Source: Siderastrea radians (lineage: Eukaryota > Cnidaria > Anthozoa > Scleractinia > Rhizangiidae). From it: 64,000 nucleotides of DNA. Location: contig OZ024895.1 in the NCBI GenBank assembly GCA_964017195.1, positions 11,648,501 to 11,712,500 of the forward strand. Direction: 5' to 3'. The notes beneath the pieces are model-generated. The model ran no database searches. It was not told the DNA's origin and worked only from the letters and a program-made list of their open reading frames with translations. Both the position numbers and the translations under genes were made by a program. Position 1 is the first letter of the stretch. Each line of letters begins with the position of its first letter. This document shows positions 32,917-40,756 of the stretch, one piece after another.

Positions 32917-33243
32917 ATGCGGGGTGGAAGTTTGACACGTTTTCGTACAGACGAGGCCTATGGTCAAGAGGGGTCCGGCTTATTGAAAGGCATCTTGCAG
33001 GGAGGCTTACAAGATCTTATAAAAAGTCGTAACCCTTTAAAAGTACCAACAAACACTTTGAATGGTCTTGCAGCAGGATTGAAACGAGGTGTGAAACGAA
33101 AAGCCGAAGAAGCTCTGAAAAAGGAAATAAGTAAACGAGCCAAACAAGTGTTGAAACGGAAGGACGTTAATAAAGCCGTGAAAGTTGCTGCTGCTTTGTT
33201 TCCAAAACACGCCAAAAGAGCTCGAGACATTTTTGGTGTGTAA
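32917..33243 (+). CDS. Basic protein 2, small virion-like protein
   Basis: 108 codons, intact. The N-terminal region is glycine-rich (GSGLLKGILQGGLQ) and could form a short membrane-active helix like adenovirus pVI. The rest is a Lys/Arg-rich helix (LKRGVKRKAEEALKKEISKR). It ends three bases before the next ATG. Homology is not demonstrable by eye; virion component inferred from position. Confidence 0.55.
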   Translation: MRGGSLTRFRTDEAYGQEGSGLLKGILQGGLQDLIKSRNPLKVPTNTLNGLAAGLKRGVKRKAEEALKKEISKRAKQVLKRKDVNKAVKVAAALFPKHAKRARDIFGV

Positions 33244-33245
33244 AA

Positions 33246-33503
33246 ATGCAACCGATTCCTTCGAGGGTTCGACGCGTTCGAAGTGAAAGAGGACTGCCTC
33301 AACGTGGTGGATTTGTACCATTGTGGAAAATTTTGAAAATGCCTCGACAGCGAGGGGGATGGATAAGTCAAGACGTAAGTCGACCTCCTGGCTACGACTT
33401 CTCAAGATTGCTCGCACGGGGAAAGTATAAAAACCGTTCCCAACGTAGAAGAGGTACTAATAGTCAACGAAAAAGACCGAGAAGAAGAAGACAACGGCGC
33501 TGA
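33246..33503 (+). CDS. Basic protein 3
   Basis: 85 codons starting two bases after the previous stop and ending four bases before the major capsid gene. Very Arg-rich, especially at the C-terminus (RKRPRRRRQRR). No family recognised; probably nucleic-acid binding and part of the virion. Confidence 0.55.
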   Translation: MQPIPSRVRRVRSERGLPQRGGFVPLWKILKMPRQRGGWISQDVSRPPGYDFSRLLARGKYKNRSQRRRGTNSQRKRPRRRRQRR

Positions 33504-33507
33504 AAAA

Positions 33508-34896
33508 ATGACTGAAAATACCATAGCGACTCACAACATGTCTGAGGGAACGACGAATGGTGCTCTCAATCTGTTCAAGGTTCCAAAAACAGACATCAGT
33601 ACGGTTGCCTATCGAATGGTTATCATTCAACCAACGACGACAGGCATTAACCCCATGGAATTTGTCATTCCTGGGTTGGATGGTTTTACCGATTTGGGAA
33701 GGAGTTACTTCACCATGGAATTGGCATTGAAAAAAGACGATGGGGGAAATCTGGTTGATGCTGAAAAATTGTGGCCTGCCAACAATTTGGCCCACACCAT
33801 TATCAAACAAATCGATTTGCACTTGAATGGAACTTTGATCAGCCCACAATCGGACACGTACCACTACAAGGCTTACTTTGAATCTCTTCTCAACTTTGAC
33901 CGAGCCGATGGTAAAACCATCTTGAGACCAAGTGGATGGTACAATGCATTGGATTCTCCCCCCGAGTGGACAGCCAACAACACCAACAAGACAGGACCTC
34001 ATCAACATTACACTGATTTGCCCCAGAATCAGAAAAGCACTCTGGATGCCATGATTGCTGAAACTGCTGAGTATGCTGGAGGAAGGACAAGATCTTTGGT
34101 TTTCAAACCGCATTTGGAAGTCTTTCACACTGGCAAAGTGTTGGTGTCTGGAGTGGAAATAAAAATGAAATTTCATTTCAACAGCCCCAATCTCTTCATG
34201 AATGGAGTTGGTTTGGCAGCGCGTTTGAATGAAGCTGATATCAAAATTCGGTTTCACATGTGTCAACTGAGGTTGAATGAAACCGTTTTCATGAATCTGA
34301 GTGCCAAGAGGGAAGACGGTGAAGTTGCTGTTTATCCCACTGTTCGTAGTGAAATCAGAACCTTCAGCATGGATGGGGCCCTGACTCGCTTTGACATACC
34401 TAACCTGTTTCAAAACCGAGTGCCTGACAGAATGATTGTTGGTCTAGTGGACAGCCGTGCGTTCAGTGGAGCAGTCACCCGAGATCCCTTCTGCTTTCAG
34501 AAATTTCAGTTGACTTCCATCAAGCAGATTGTGAAAGGGGAAGAATATCCCTATGAAACCCTCCAGCTGGTGGGCAACAACTCCTCCAAAGATCTGTTGG
34601 GATACTTTAGATTTCTGCTAGCCAGTGGTGTTGTGTGTAAAATGAAAGGAAACATGGTCGAACAAGATGACTGGGGGCAAGGCAAAGGATGCACTCTGTT
34701 CGTGTTTGACAATGTAGCCAGTGGTTGTGCCGACAGTGCCAATCTCAACCCCAGACAAAGTGGAGACCTTCAACTGAAGCTCGAATTCCGAGCAGCACCA
34801 GGCAGCAATATAACTGTAATCGTCTACGGAGAATTTGAGAATCTCATTGAGATCGACAAGAACGGAGCTGTGCTGTACGACATCTACATACACTAA
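33508..34896 (+). CDS. Major capsid protein (hexon-like, double jelly roll)
   Basis: 462 codons, intact. The N-terminal part (ALNLFKVPKTDIS, GINPMEFVIPGLDGFTDLG, KQIDLHLNGTLI) is characteristic of Polinton and adintovirus major capsid proteins, which form trimeric double jelly-roll capsomers. Length is in the family range. It sits between the basic-protein genes and the maturation protease, the usual late-gene context. Conservation of this long frame shows the element was competent to make virions until recently. Confidence 0.9.
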   Translation: MTENTIATHNMSEGTTNGALNLFKVPKTDISTVAYRMVIIQPTTTGINPMEFVIPGLDGFTDLGRSYFTMELALKKDDGGNLVDAEKLWPANNLAHTIIKQIDLHLNGTLISPQSDTYHYKAYFESLLNFDRADGKTILRPSGWYNALDSPPEWTANNTNKTGPHQHYTDLPQNQKSTLDAMIAETAEYAGGRTRSLVFKPHLEVFHTGKVLVSGVEIKMKFHFNSPNLFMNGVGLAARLNEADIKIRFHMCQLRLNETVFMNLSAKREDGEVAVYPTVRSEIRTFSMDGALTRFDIPNLFQNRVPDRMIVGLVDSRAFSGAVTRDPFCFQKFQLTSIKQIVKGEEYPYETLQLVGNNSSKDLLGYFRFLLASGVVCKMKGNMVEQDDWGQGKGCTLFVFDNVASGCADSANLNPRQSGDLQLKLEFRAAPGSNITVIVYGEFENLIEIDKNGAVLYDIYIH

Positions 34897-34901
34897 AAAA
34901 G

Positions 34902-35477
34902 ATGGAGCATGTTGCCTTGACCGACCAACAGTTAACATACTTGGCAAGAGAAGACCCAAAGTTGAAACCAAAGTTTTATGGTATGGTGCCCTGTGATGGT
35001 TTACCCAAGTCGCCCGTCAAAGACATGACGAGACCCAAGGGCTATATTGTGAACACAGACCCTCACGACCAGCCCGGTCAGCACTGGATTGCTTTGTGGA
35101 CTCAAGGAAATGTGTGTGAAGTGATGGACAGTTACGCCCTACCCTTGCACTTTTACCATCAAGCCGCTCCCTTGAAAGATTGGGTGATGAAACATTGGAA
35201 GTACGTGGTGAGCAATGGAAGGTCCCTTCAAGGAATTCACAGTAAAGCTTGTGGACATTACGCCTTGATGTATTTGAAGTGTCGCGCTCATGACATGAAC
35301 TTGCAAGATTTTACAAACAATTTTTCAACATATGATAGAGTAAACAATGATCACGAAGTAGGACAAATGATCAAAGAGCTAATTACTAATCAAGATGAAA
35401 AAGGGTGGGAAAAAGTGTGTTGTTGCACTCATCTTCAAACTTGTCAATCACCACATGATCAAATGATTACTACTTAA
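34902..35477 (+). CDS. Adenain-like maturation cysteine protease
   Basis: 191 codons, intact. The catalytic set of the adenovirus protease family is visible: His61 (GQHWIALW), Asp76 (VMDSYALP), the oxyanion Gln110 (SLQGIHS) and nucleophile Cys117 (KACGHYALMYL). In related viruses it processes capsid precursors. It starts five bases after the capsid stop. A polyadenylation signal AATAAA overlaps its stop codon (35477-35482), suggesting a transcript end before the ATPase. Confidence 0.95.
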   Translation: MEHVALTDQQLTYLAREDPKLKPKFYGMVPCDGLPKSPVKDMTRPKGYIVNTDPHDQPGQHWIALWTQGNVCEVMDSYALPLHFYHQAAPLKDWVMKHWKYVVSNGRSLQGIHSKACGHYALMYLKCRAHDMNLQDFTNNFSTYDRVNNDHEVGQMIKELITNQDEKGWEKVCCCTHLQTCQSPHDQMITT

Positions 35478-35523
35478 ATAAAAGAGTGAAATGTGAAAAA
35501 ACTTGAGTCATTCTTGAGTCATC

Positions 35524-36198
35524 ATGCAGAGGTGCAAACCATTTAGTTTTCACACCCCTTCTTCAATTTTGGTAGTGGGACCTTCGGGATGTGGTAAAAC
35601 CGTGTTTACACAAAAACTCCTTTTGGAGAACTCGGATTTGTTTGAAACACCCCCATCTCAAGTTCATTATTGCTACGGTGCATGGCAAGATGGGTCTCGA
35701 CCCATGAAAGATGAAGGTGTTGTTTTTCACGAGGGGATTCCAGACCACCAGGAATTAGCGAAATGGTTCCCAAAGGGAAGAGGTGTTTAGGTGTTAGACG
35801 ATTTAATGGATGAAGGAAGTGGCGACAAGCGTGTTTTGGATCTCTTCACCAAACATTCCCATCATCAAAACATTACAGTGCTGTATTTGTGTCAGGACAT
35901 GTTTCCCATAGGGAAATATGCCAAAAGCATTTCCCGCAATGCTCATTACATCGTGGCATTCAAAAACCCCCGGGATCAATTGGGTGTACGAAATGTCTTG
36001 TTGCAATCGTTTCCCTCCGATTGGAAAGACTGTTTGGAAACCTTTCACATGGCAACATCCCGCCCTTTTGGGTACTTGGTTTTGGATTTGCACCCGGCCT
36101 CGTTGGATGAATTTAGGTTGTGGAGCAATATGTTAAAAGGAGAGGGTTGGACAAGGAGTTATCACAAACAACCAAATGGAGTCACCGAGAAGAAGTAA
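35524..36198 (+). pseudogene. FtsK/HerA-type packaging ATPase with in-frame TAG
   Basis: The 5' part contains Walker A (VVGPSGCGKT). The 3' part starts with Walker B (VLDDLMDEG) and continues through SHHQNITVLYLCQD and ISRNAHYIVAFKNPRDQLG, all typical of the DNA-packaging ATPase of Polintons and other double jelly-roll viruses. A single TAG at 35788-35790 separates Walker A from Walker B in the same frame. The end overlaps the next gene by 23 bp. Without readthrough the enzyme is dead. Confidence 0.85.
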
Positions 36199-36532
36199 GA
36201 GACTGCGAGGAGGTAGCCCCGACTTGGGCTGGATGTGCTTTGAAAAACTGATAGGGGATCATCTCAATGGAATGAGTATGGAGGACATGGATTTTGAAAA
36301 GATGAGAGAGGTATATAAATTAGCTCGTTTGAGAAAAGGACAAAAAATTCGACAACTTGTTAGAGAGTACAACGAGACTTATTTTCGTGAATTGATACAA
36401 ACTCTGCAAGAGGAAGCAAGTCGTCTGATGATGGATCCCAACGTCGCAGACAAGCTTTTCAAGGTGCCGTATCACCTGCGGGGGTCGGCACGTCGGTCTC
36501 TAATCAAGTATCTCCTGACACACTTCAATTAG
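36176..36532 (+). CDS. Hypothetical helical Polinton protein
   Basis: 118 codons starting inside the ATPase 3' end. Predicted to be mostly helical with charged runs (MREVYKLARLRKGQKIRQLV). No family recognised. Its 3' end runs into the next open frame, which is already open upstream in another phase, so the two could be one gene split by a shift or genuinely overlapping genes. Confidence 0.5.
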   Translation: MESPRRSKRLRGGSPDLGWMCFEKLIGDHLNGMSMEDMDFEKMREVYKLARLRKGQKIRQLVREYNETYFRELIQTLQEEASRLMMDPNVADKLFKVPYHLRGSARRSLIKYLLTHFN

Positions 36533-36555
36533 GCACATACCCAATTGATCAAGCT

Positions 36556-37140
36556 TTGCAAGACGCCGGCATTGACCTGGGAGATTGGAGTGCAAACTGG
36601 GACATAGACCTGGGAGATGGAGCTCCGGATCCTCTTTTGGCAACGACGGGCATAGGGAGTCAGATACAAAATTCCCCAGTAAGTAGTGGTGCACGAACCC
36701 CTGCGAGTCACATAAGTGTACCCTCGGCGGGTGGATCGCGAGACGCAACGGGTGTAGGGAGTGTGAATAGAAACAACCGAAGTCGAAGTAGGAGTCAAAG
36801 TCGAAGTCGCAGCAGTACTCCTCGTGCAAGAGTACCAGGAGCCCGGAGAGGTCGTGCAGGACGAGGTCGTGGACCACGCGTAAGGGGAGGTTTGACAAGA
36901 AGACCGTTGCACTCTTCACCAATTTCACCCCGAAGTCAAAACTCAACACCGTCGTATCACCCGAGAAATTTGAATCAGGCTGATTTACAGCGCCGTTTGC
37001 AGATGTTAATGCAAGACCAAGAACAATTAGCACAGGGGAGAGAAATCAAAAACATCACCATGACCAATAGTATAGTGACAAGTTATAAACAGGGCGGTAG
37101 TCCTTCGGTGCAAACCAATTCATCTCGACTTTCGACGTGA
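36556..37140 (+). CDS. Arg/Ser-rich hypothetical protein
   Basis: The N-terminus repeats an acidic motif (DLGDWSANWDIDLGDGAPD). The middle is an SR and RG-rich low-complexity stretch (RSRSRSQSRSRSSTPR, GRAGRGRGPRVRGG), followed by a Gln-rich helix (LQRRLQMLMQDQEQLAQG). No ATG starts this frame: it opens with TTG and continues upstream in the overlap, so the start is by splicing, by frame fusion or lost. SR-rich viral proteins often bind RNA or are phosphorylated core proteins; no function assigned. Confidence 0.45.
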   Translation: MQDAGIDLGDWSANWDIDLGDGAPDPLLATTGIGSQIQNSPVSSGARTPASHISVPSAGGSRDATGVGSVNRNNRSRSRSQSRSRSSTPRARVPGARRGRAGRGRGPRVRGGLTRRPLHSSPISPRSQNSTPSYHPRNLNQADLQRRLQMLMQDQEQLAQGREIKNITMTNSIVTSYKQGGSPSVQTNSSRLST

Positions 37141-37148
37141 ACAGCAAA

Positions 37149-37808
37149 ATGGGTTCCAAGGAGCAACTTGTAGTGTCTCTGGTAAACGACCCGCAGTCGA
37201 CTTACAATGCCTCCAAACTGGAACCAGAACTATTGCAACGCATGGACTCGTTGTATACTTTCTACCACAAACAATGGTGGTGTTACAAAAATATGTTGAA
37301 TCATTTCAAATGTCGCAATGCTCTGTTCAACGGGTTGGCCTTGTTGCTGGTGGCCATTGGAACGATCGTGGGTCCCGTTCTGGAAAACGTCATACTGGTG
37401 ACTTGTTTGGCTGCGGTTGGAACTGTTGTCAAAGGATGGAATGATTTCAAAAACTATCGTTTCAAAGAAGAGATAAGTCGATTTGCCTTCACCACCTATG
37501 CCAAAGCTTTGATCGAGTTGCGTACGTTTGCGCGTGGTTTGCCACCAGAGGGTTTGGAAGGGTTTTTAGTCAAGATGCAAACCTTGGATGACACTATCAT
37601 CGACTTTACACCCCCCTTGCCTAAACATTGTGTACAGAAGTATCTTCGTTTACATCGGTATCGATCAGTGAGCGGACAATGCTACGTTGACGGCCGATCT
37701 AGACCCTTGATGTCCAAAAGTCATTGGGGTACTATGCCAATGTACCAAATTAATCTAGTTGCTTGGGTGAAATTGTTGCAAGACGCGAACCGGGAGTCAT
37801 CGAAATAG
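37149..37808 (+). CDS. Two-helix membrane protein
   Basis: About 220 codons from the ATG at 37149. Two adjacent hydrophobic helices (ALFNGLALLLVAIGTIVGPV and NVILVTCLAAVGTVV) follow a charged N-terminus, with a long mostly soluble C-terminal domain. Such a hairpin could sit in the host membrane or an inner virion membrane. No named family recognised. The stop is TAG, and the same frame continues with a CxxC-CxxC tail (37809-37967). Confidence 0.6.
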   Translation: MGSKEQLVVSLVNDPQSTYNASKLEPELLQRMDSLYTFYHKQWWCYKNMLNHFKCRNALFNGLALLLVAIGTIVGPVLENVILVTCLAAVGTVVKGWNDFKNYRFKEEISRFAFTTYAKALIELRTFARGLPPEGLEGFLVKMQTLDDTIIDFTPPLPKHCVQKYLRLHRYRSVSGQCYVDGRSRPLMSKSHWGTMPMYQINLVAWVKLLQDANRESSK

Positions 37809-37967
37809 GAAGAAAATTCGTGGTATTGGAAACATAAATATGAAGAGCTGTATCGCGAATACATGCCCATTCTGGTATCTCAACTGTGCCAAAGCTGTCG
37901 TGAAATAGAAGACGGAGAACTTTGTTCAAAGTGCCGAGAACTACCGGGATGGAAGAAGTCTACATGA
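37809..37967 (+). CDS. CxxC-CxxC tail in frame after the TAG
   Basis: 52 codons directly in phase with the membrane-protein gene: after TAG the frame reads through LCQSCREIEDGELCSKC, a compact zinc-ribbon-like pair, to TGA at 37965. There is no ATG before the second half. Either a C-terminal domain was cut off by a nonsense change, or it is reached by readthrough or splicing. Confidence 0.4.
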   Translation, partial: EENSWYWKHKYEELYREYMPILVSQLCQSCREIEDGELCSKCRELPGWKKST

Positions 37968-38320
37968 TTCCTAAAAATGAAATGGATAAATTAATCCAAT
38001 ACTACAAGGGAGAATTGACTGAAAATGCTCAGTTGACAAAAGCAGCCAAGTTGGCCGCGGAAAAACACGTGTTGTTGAATTCTGGGTTGCCTCCACCTAT
38101 TATCAATGCCAAAACGAAACCATTGAGTCAAGAGCTGATGAAGCTTACAAAACGCATTCGTCAATTTCCCGGTGGAGTTGGACCCGGTGGTCAAGGTGGG
38201 ATTCCTGGTGAAGACGAGGAAGAAGGCGATTTGGTAACAGGGCCTGTTGAACAATGGCTAAAGCAAATGATAAAAGGAACCCCCTCAACACCCAAATCCA
38301 CAATTGCTTCACAGGTCTAA
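37949..38320 (+). CDS. Hypothetical Polinton protein
   Basis: About 124 codons from the ATG at 37949 (MEEVYMIPKNEMDKL). Helical N-terminus, then Pro/Gly-rich linker (FPGGVGPGGQGGIPGEDEEE) and a short C-terminal helix. It overlaps the end of the zinc-ribbon-like frame. It ends at TAA next to a run of seven A, where the following frame begins in another phase, so the two may be one gene. Confidence 0.5.
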   Translation: MEEVYMIPKNEMDKLIQYYKGELTENAQLTKAAKLAAEKHVLLNSGLPPPIINAKTKPLSQELMKLTKRIRQFPGGVGPGGQGGIPGEDEEEGDLVTGPVEQWLKQMIKGTPSTPKSTIASQV

Positions 38321-38588
38321 AAAAGGCAAAGCTGCTTCAACAAGCCGAATTCCTGTTAGAGTAAAAGCGGAGGGCATTCAAAAAAGGTTATCCGATATTC
38401 GGGAAAGACGAAAAGCTTTGCTGGAATCCATTGACAACATTGGAAAAGGCAAAGGTAAAGGAAAAGGCAAAGGCAAAGGCAAAGGCAAAGGACCTAGTAG
38501 AGAACTTGAAAAGTTGAAACCAGATTGGGAAGATTGGGCCAAAGGCAAAAAGTTGAGGCGCAAGTTGGATTACGACGATAGTGATTAA
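38304..38588 (+). CDS. Lys-Gly repeat protein (possible continuation of the previous gene)
   Basis: The frame opens without an ATG in the overlap with the preceding gene and runs 94 codons. It contains a nine-unit Gly-Lys dipeptide repeat encoded by GGCAAA and variants (about 38446-38490), then a charged tail ending in DYDDSD. The absence of a start codon and the A run at the junction favour a frameshifted continuation. Function unknown. Confidence 0.4.
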   Translation: MLHRSKKGKAASTSRIPVRVKAEGIQKRLSDIRERRKALLESIDNIGKGKGKGKGKGKGKGKGPSRELEKLKPDWEDWAKGKKLRRKLDYDDSD

Positions 38589-38594
38589 GAAAAC

Positions 38595-38978
38595 ATGGGA
38601 GCAAGAAAGAGAAAAGACCAACCACCGACCAGACGAAAAGGAATCAAACGAAAAAGAAGTCAAAATGGAGGGGGATTTGATATTCAAAAATGGCTTGCCA
38701 AAACAGGCATGGAATTTCATTGGCCTGGATATCAATACATGGGGCCCGGTACACATTTGGCCAAACGTTTGAAACGAGGAGATCCCGGCATCAACCGATT
38801 GGACAAGATTGCCAAGCAACACGACATTGATTACAGCAAAGCGGGACACAATTTGGAAGCCAAATGGAAAGCAGACGCCAAAATGATCAAGGCCATTGAC
38901 CATCTACCCGGTAGAAAAACATTAACGGAGCGCATTGTCAAAAAAATAATGCAAGCCAAAAAACGTTTGAAAATGTAA
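38595..38978 (+). CDS. Phospholipase A2, parvovirus VP1-type
   Basis: 127 codons, intact. After a basic N-terminus (RRKGIKRKR) comes the PLA2 signature: a calcium-loop element (YQYMGPGTHL, residues 46-55) and the catalytic His-Asp in AKQHDIDYSKAG (His76, Asp77). Parvoviruses and adintoviruses use such domains on the virion to breach endosomal membranes during entry. Last gene of the rightward block. Confidence 0.85.
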   Translation: MGARKRKDQPPTRRKGIKRKRSQNGGGFDIQKWLAKTGMEFHWPGYQYMGPGTHLAKRLKRGDPGINRLDKIAKQHDIDYSKAGHNLEAKWKADAKMIKAIDHLPGRKTLTERIVKKIMQAKKRLKM

Positions 38979-39153
38979 ACTCTTTTTTTTATTATTGTTG
39001 TCATTAAAAAGTATTTAAAACACATTCATGCCTCCTCAGCCATGTCTGCTTTAGTGGGATAAGGTATGGGTTTTTTCCCAGGATAACACTGTCACGGAGA
39101 AACCCAACGATGGGGCATCCACTCGAACTAGTTAAAGAACAACAAACAAACAT

Positions 39154-39447
39154 TCATTTCAACACTTTATTGTAGTTGAATACAATGTTACAACAGTTGC
39201 ACTCGCAATTCCTATCACTACAGTTACAACATCTACATTGGGCATACATTTTACAGCCAGTCAACTTTTCCCACTCAACTCTTTTACCTCTCCATCCACG
39301 CCTTTCTAAAACACTCCTAATTCCTATTCCTTTGATACCCACTCCTTGAATAATACCTTCATACTTTTTCCAAAAATTGGCTTCTTTAGAAATATGTTTC
39401 GGGGAACACATACAAATAGATATGCCAAATTCCATTTGTTGGTGCAC
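39154..39447 (-). CDS. Cys-rich small protein, last unit of the array
   Basis: 97 codons read from the acceptor at 39448-39450; first ATG at codon 5. The C-terminal part is strongly Cys-rich (CKMYAQCRCCNCSDRN, CECNCC), suggesting metal binding. AATAAA lies inside its last codons. No family recognised. Confidence 0.55.
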   Translation of the reverse strand: MHQQMEFGISICMCSPKHISKEANFWKKYEGIIQGVGIKGIGIRSVLERRGWRGKRVEWEKLTGCKMYAQCRCCNCSDRNCECNCCNIVFNYNKVLK

Positions 39448-39552
39448 CTGAAAAATTAATAAAACAAACTTTTCTTAACAGCATGTTTTCTTAATCTCAG
39501 CAACTTGGCGCGTCTCAAAGTTTGCAAAAACTTGACATAACAATGGGAACAT

Positions 39553-39762
39553 TCAGTGCGATGCCAACTCACGGAAGAGGTCATCTGTAAATGAACCTGC
39601 GGAGGACAATTGAAGTGGACGCTCACAACCAAAACATAACTTCAACAAGCGTTTCAAAATTAACATCTTTGTTGAGAATGAAAAATTACGTTGAAATTTC
39701 AATTCACATGGCAAACAACGAAAACGGTGCCACTTTGGAGAATTCTTCATTTCGTCTTGCAC
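39553..39762 (-). CDS. Small CxxC protein of the array (WHRFRCLPC)
   Basis: About 69 codons from acceptor 39763-39765, ATG at codon 5. WHRFRCLPCELKF resembles the unit at 40437, indicating duplication. A second Cys pair (LCFGCERP) completes a possible four-Cys zinc site. Confidence 0.5.
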   Translation of the reverse strand: MQDEMKNSPKWHRFRCLPCELKFQRNFSFSTKMLILKRLLKLCFGCERPLQLSSAGSFTDDLFRELASH

Positions 39763-39970
39763 CTGAAAAAATACATTTTTAAAGTTCGCAGTCAAACATT
39801 ACATCATTTCATTCTCGAGGTCAGCCAATACTTAAAACAAGGCATCCATTTGTATGTGAACCTAAAAAGAACAAGTATGTCTTCTAAAAACGATCTTTAT
39901 GTTTTAAACGTATAATAATGATGAATAATATTGAATGAAAAAGCAGTCCATCTGAACGTGGACCTGAAAA

Positions 39971-40120
39971 CGCTCATGAGCACTCATGACACTCGTGACA
40001 CTCATGACACACTCATGACACTCATGACCTGAACACTCTCATGAACACTCATGACACTCGTGACACTCGTGACACTCATGACACACTCATGACACTCATG
40101 ACCTGAACACTCTCATCATG
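39971..40120. repeat. Minisatellite of ACTCATGAC units
   Basis: Degenerate tandem repeat of CACTCATGA/CACTCGTGA motifs inside the exon array, with the block CATGACCTGAACACTCTCATGA appearing twice. It probably expanded in a spacer; it creates chance open frames on both strands. Confidence 0.85.
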
Positions 40121-40124
40121 TGTA

Positions 40125-40274
40125 CTACGTTTTAAACTTACAATCTGCCATGTCGGATAATGTGGAATAATACGAGAAATTCTGTTTATTTTTATAAATG
40201 TGTCTAAACCTAAAGTAACACTGATGACACTTAGAGTAATGCCAATCGAGTAAGAAGTCCATCTGAACGTGGAC
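40125..40274 (-). CDS. Small CxxC protein of the array (WHYSKCHQC)
   Basis: 49 codons from acceptor 40275-40277, ATG at codon 5, stop TAG at 40125. WHYSKCHQCYFRF is in the same position as the CxxC motif of its neighbours. A consensus donor GTAAGT lies near its end (about 40138), so this unit could also be an internal exon. Confidence 0.45.
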   Translation of the reverse strand, partial: VHVQMDFLLDWHYSKCHQCYFRFRHIYKNKQNFSYYSTLSDMADCKFKT

Positions 40275-40437
40275 CTGAAAACGATAAGAAACAAGTTCGT
40301 TTACTTTTCAAATACACTCTCATCATGCGTACAATAGCCACTTGTTTTTTCCACCGTTGAAATTTACAATAAAAATCAATTTCACATCGAACACAACTAA
40401 AGCGATGCCACTTTTCCTTTGTCATTTGGGTCATCAC
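40231..40437 (-). CDS. Small CxxC protein of the array (WHRFSCVRC)
   Basis: 68 codons from acceptor 40438-40440, ATG at codon 5. WHRFSCVRCEIDFYC is followed by a basic helix (KFQRWKKQ). The 3' end overlaps the acceptor of the next unit, so a shorter spliced form is possible. Confidence 0.5.
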   Translation of the reverse strand: MMTQMTKEKWHRFSCVRCEIDFYCKFQRWKKQVAIVRMMRVYLKSKRTCFLSFSGPRSDGLLTRLALL

Positions 40438-40558
40438 CTGAAAAGATCGTCACAAATCCTTTTCAGTAATCGAGTAGATGCCAACAGGTGATATCTATTA
40501 CACCAATAGCACCGACGGAAAAAAGACGACGACCACATTTCTGAAAACACCTACAGGG

Positions 40559-40705
40559 TCAACAAATTCGAATTAATGGATGATGTGCATCACACTGCCA
40601 ACACCAAAGCATCTCAGGTTTATTGTCTAAATGTTTTTTAAAGTGATATTGTTCACAATAAGAACACCAAATCATTGTCGCCGTCATTTCCATTTCTTCA
40701 ATGAC
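40559..40705 (-). CDS. Small double-CxxC protein, first unit of the array
   Basis: 48 codons from acceptor AATAG at 40706-40710, ATG at codon 5. Two similar blocks, WCSYCEQYHF and WCWQCDAHH, look like paired zinc knuckles. After TGA the frame continues with more Cys (PCRCFQKCGRR), so the stop may be a mutation or splicing may remove it. Confidence 0.5.
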   Translation of the reverse strand, partial: VIEEMEMTATMIWCSYCEQYHFKKHLDNKPEMLWCWQCDAHHPLIRIC

Positions 40706-40756
40706 CTATTAAGAATCAAACAACAAATCCGGTACGTGATCATTTCTTCCATGAAA

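Larger units (their letters stand above)
39154..40720 (-). other. Array of seven acceptor-ATG units, most encoding CxxC peptides
   Basis: On the minus strand, seven pyrimidine-AG sites are each followed by GT and, exactly 12 bases after the AG, by ATG. Unit starts are at 40705, 40437, 40274, 39963, 39861, 39762 and 39447. The in-frame leader codes V-(H/I/M/Q)-x-(E/Q)-M. Three units then carry W-H plus C-x-x-C (WHRFSCVRC, WHRFRCLPC, WHYSKCHQC), one has two CxxC pairs, and the last has a Cys-rich tail. AATAAA at 39166-39171 would end the transcript. Units at 39963 and 39861 are very short (18 and 9 codons). Confidence 0.7.

Noticed and set aside
33457..34413. 318-codon minus-strand open frame inside the major capsid gene
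   Set aside because: It is the shadow of the capsid gene; no domain, and the plus frame has all family motifs.
35788..37808. TAG codon reassignment in the element
   Set aside because: Only two in-frame TAGs are suspect. TGA also interrupts one gene, and TAA and TGA terminate others normally, so simple mutation is more likely.
39971..40120. Regularly repeated ACTCATGAC units considered as a CRISPR-like array
   Set aside because: Units are contiguous and degenerate without unique spacers; it is a minisatellite in an animal element.
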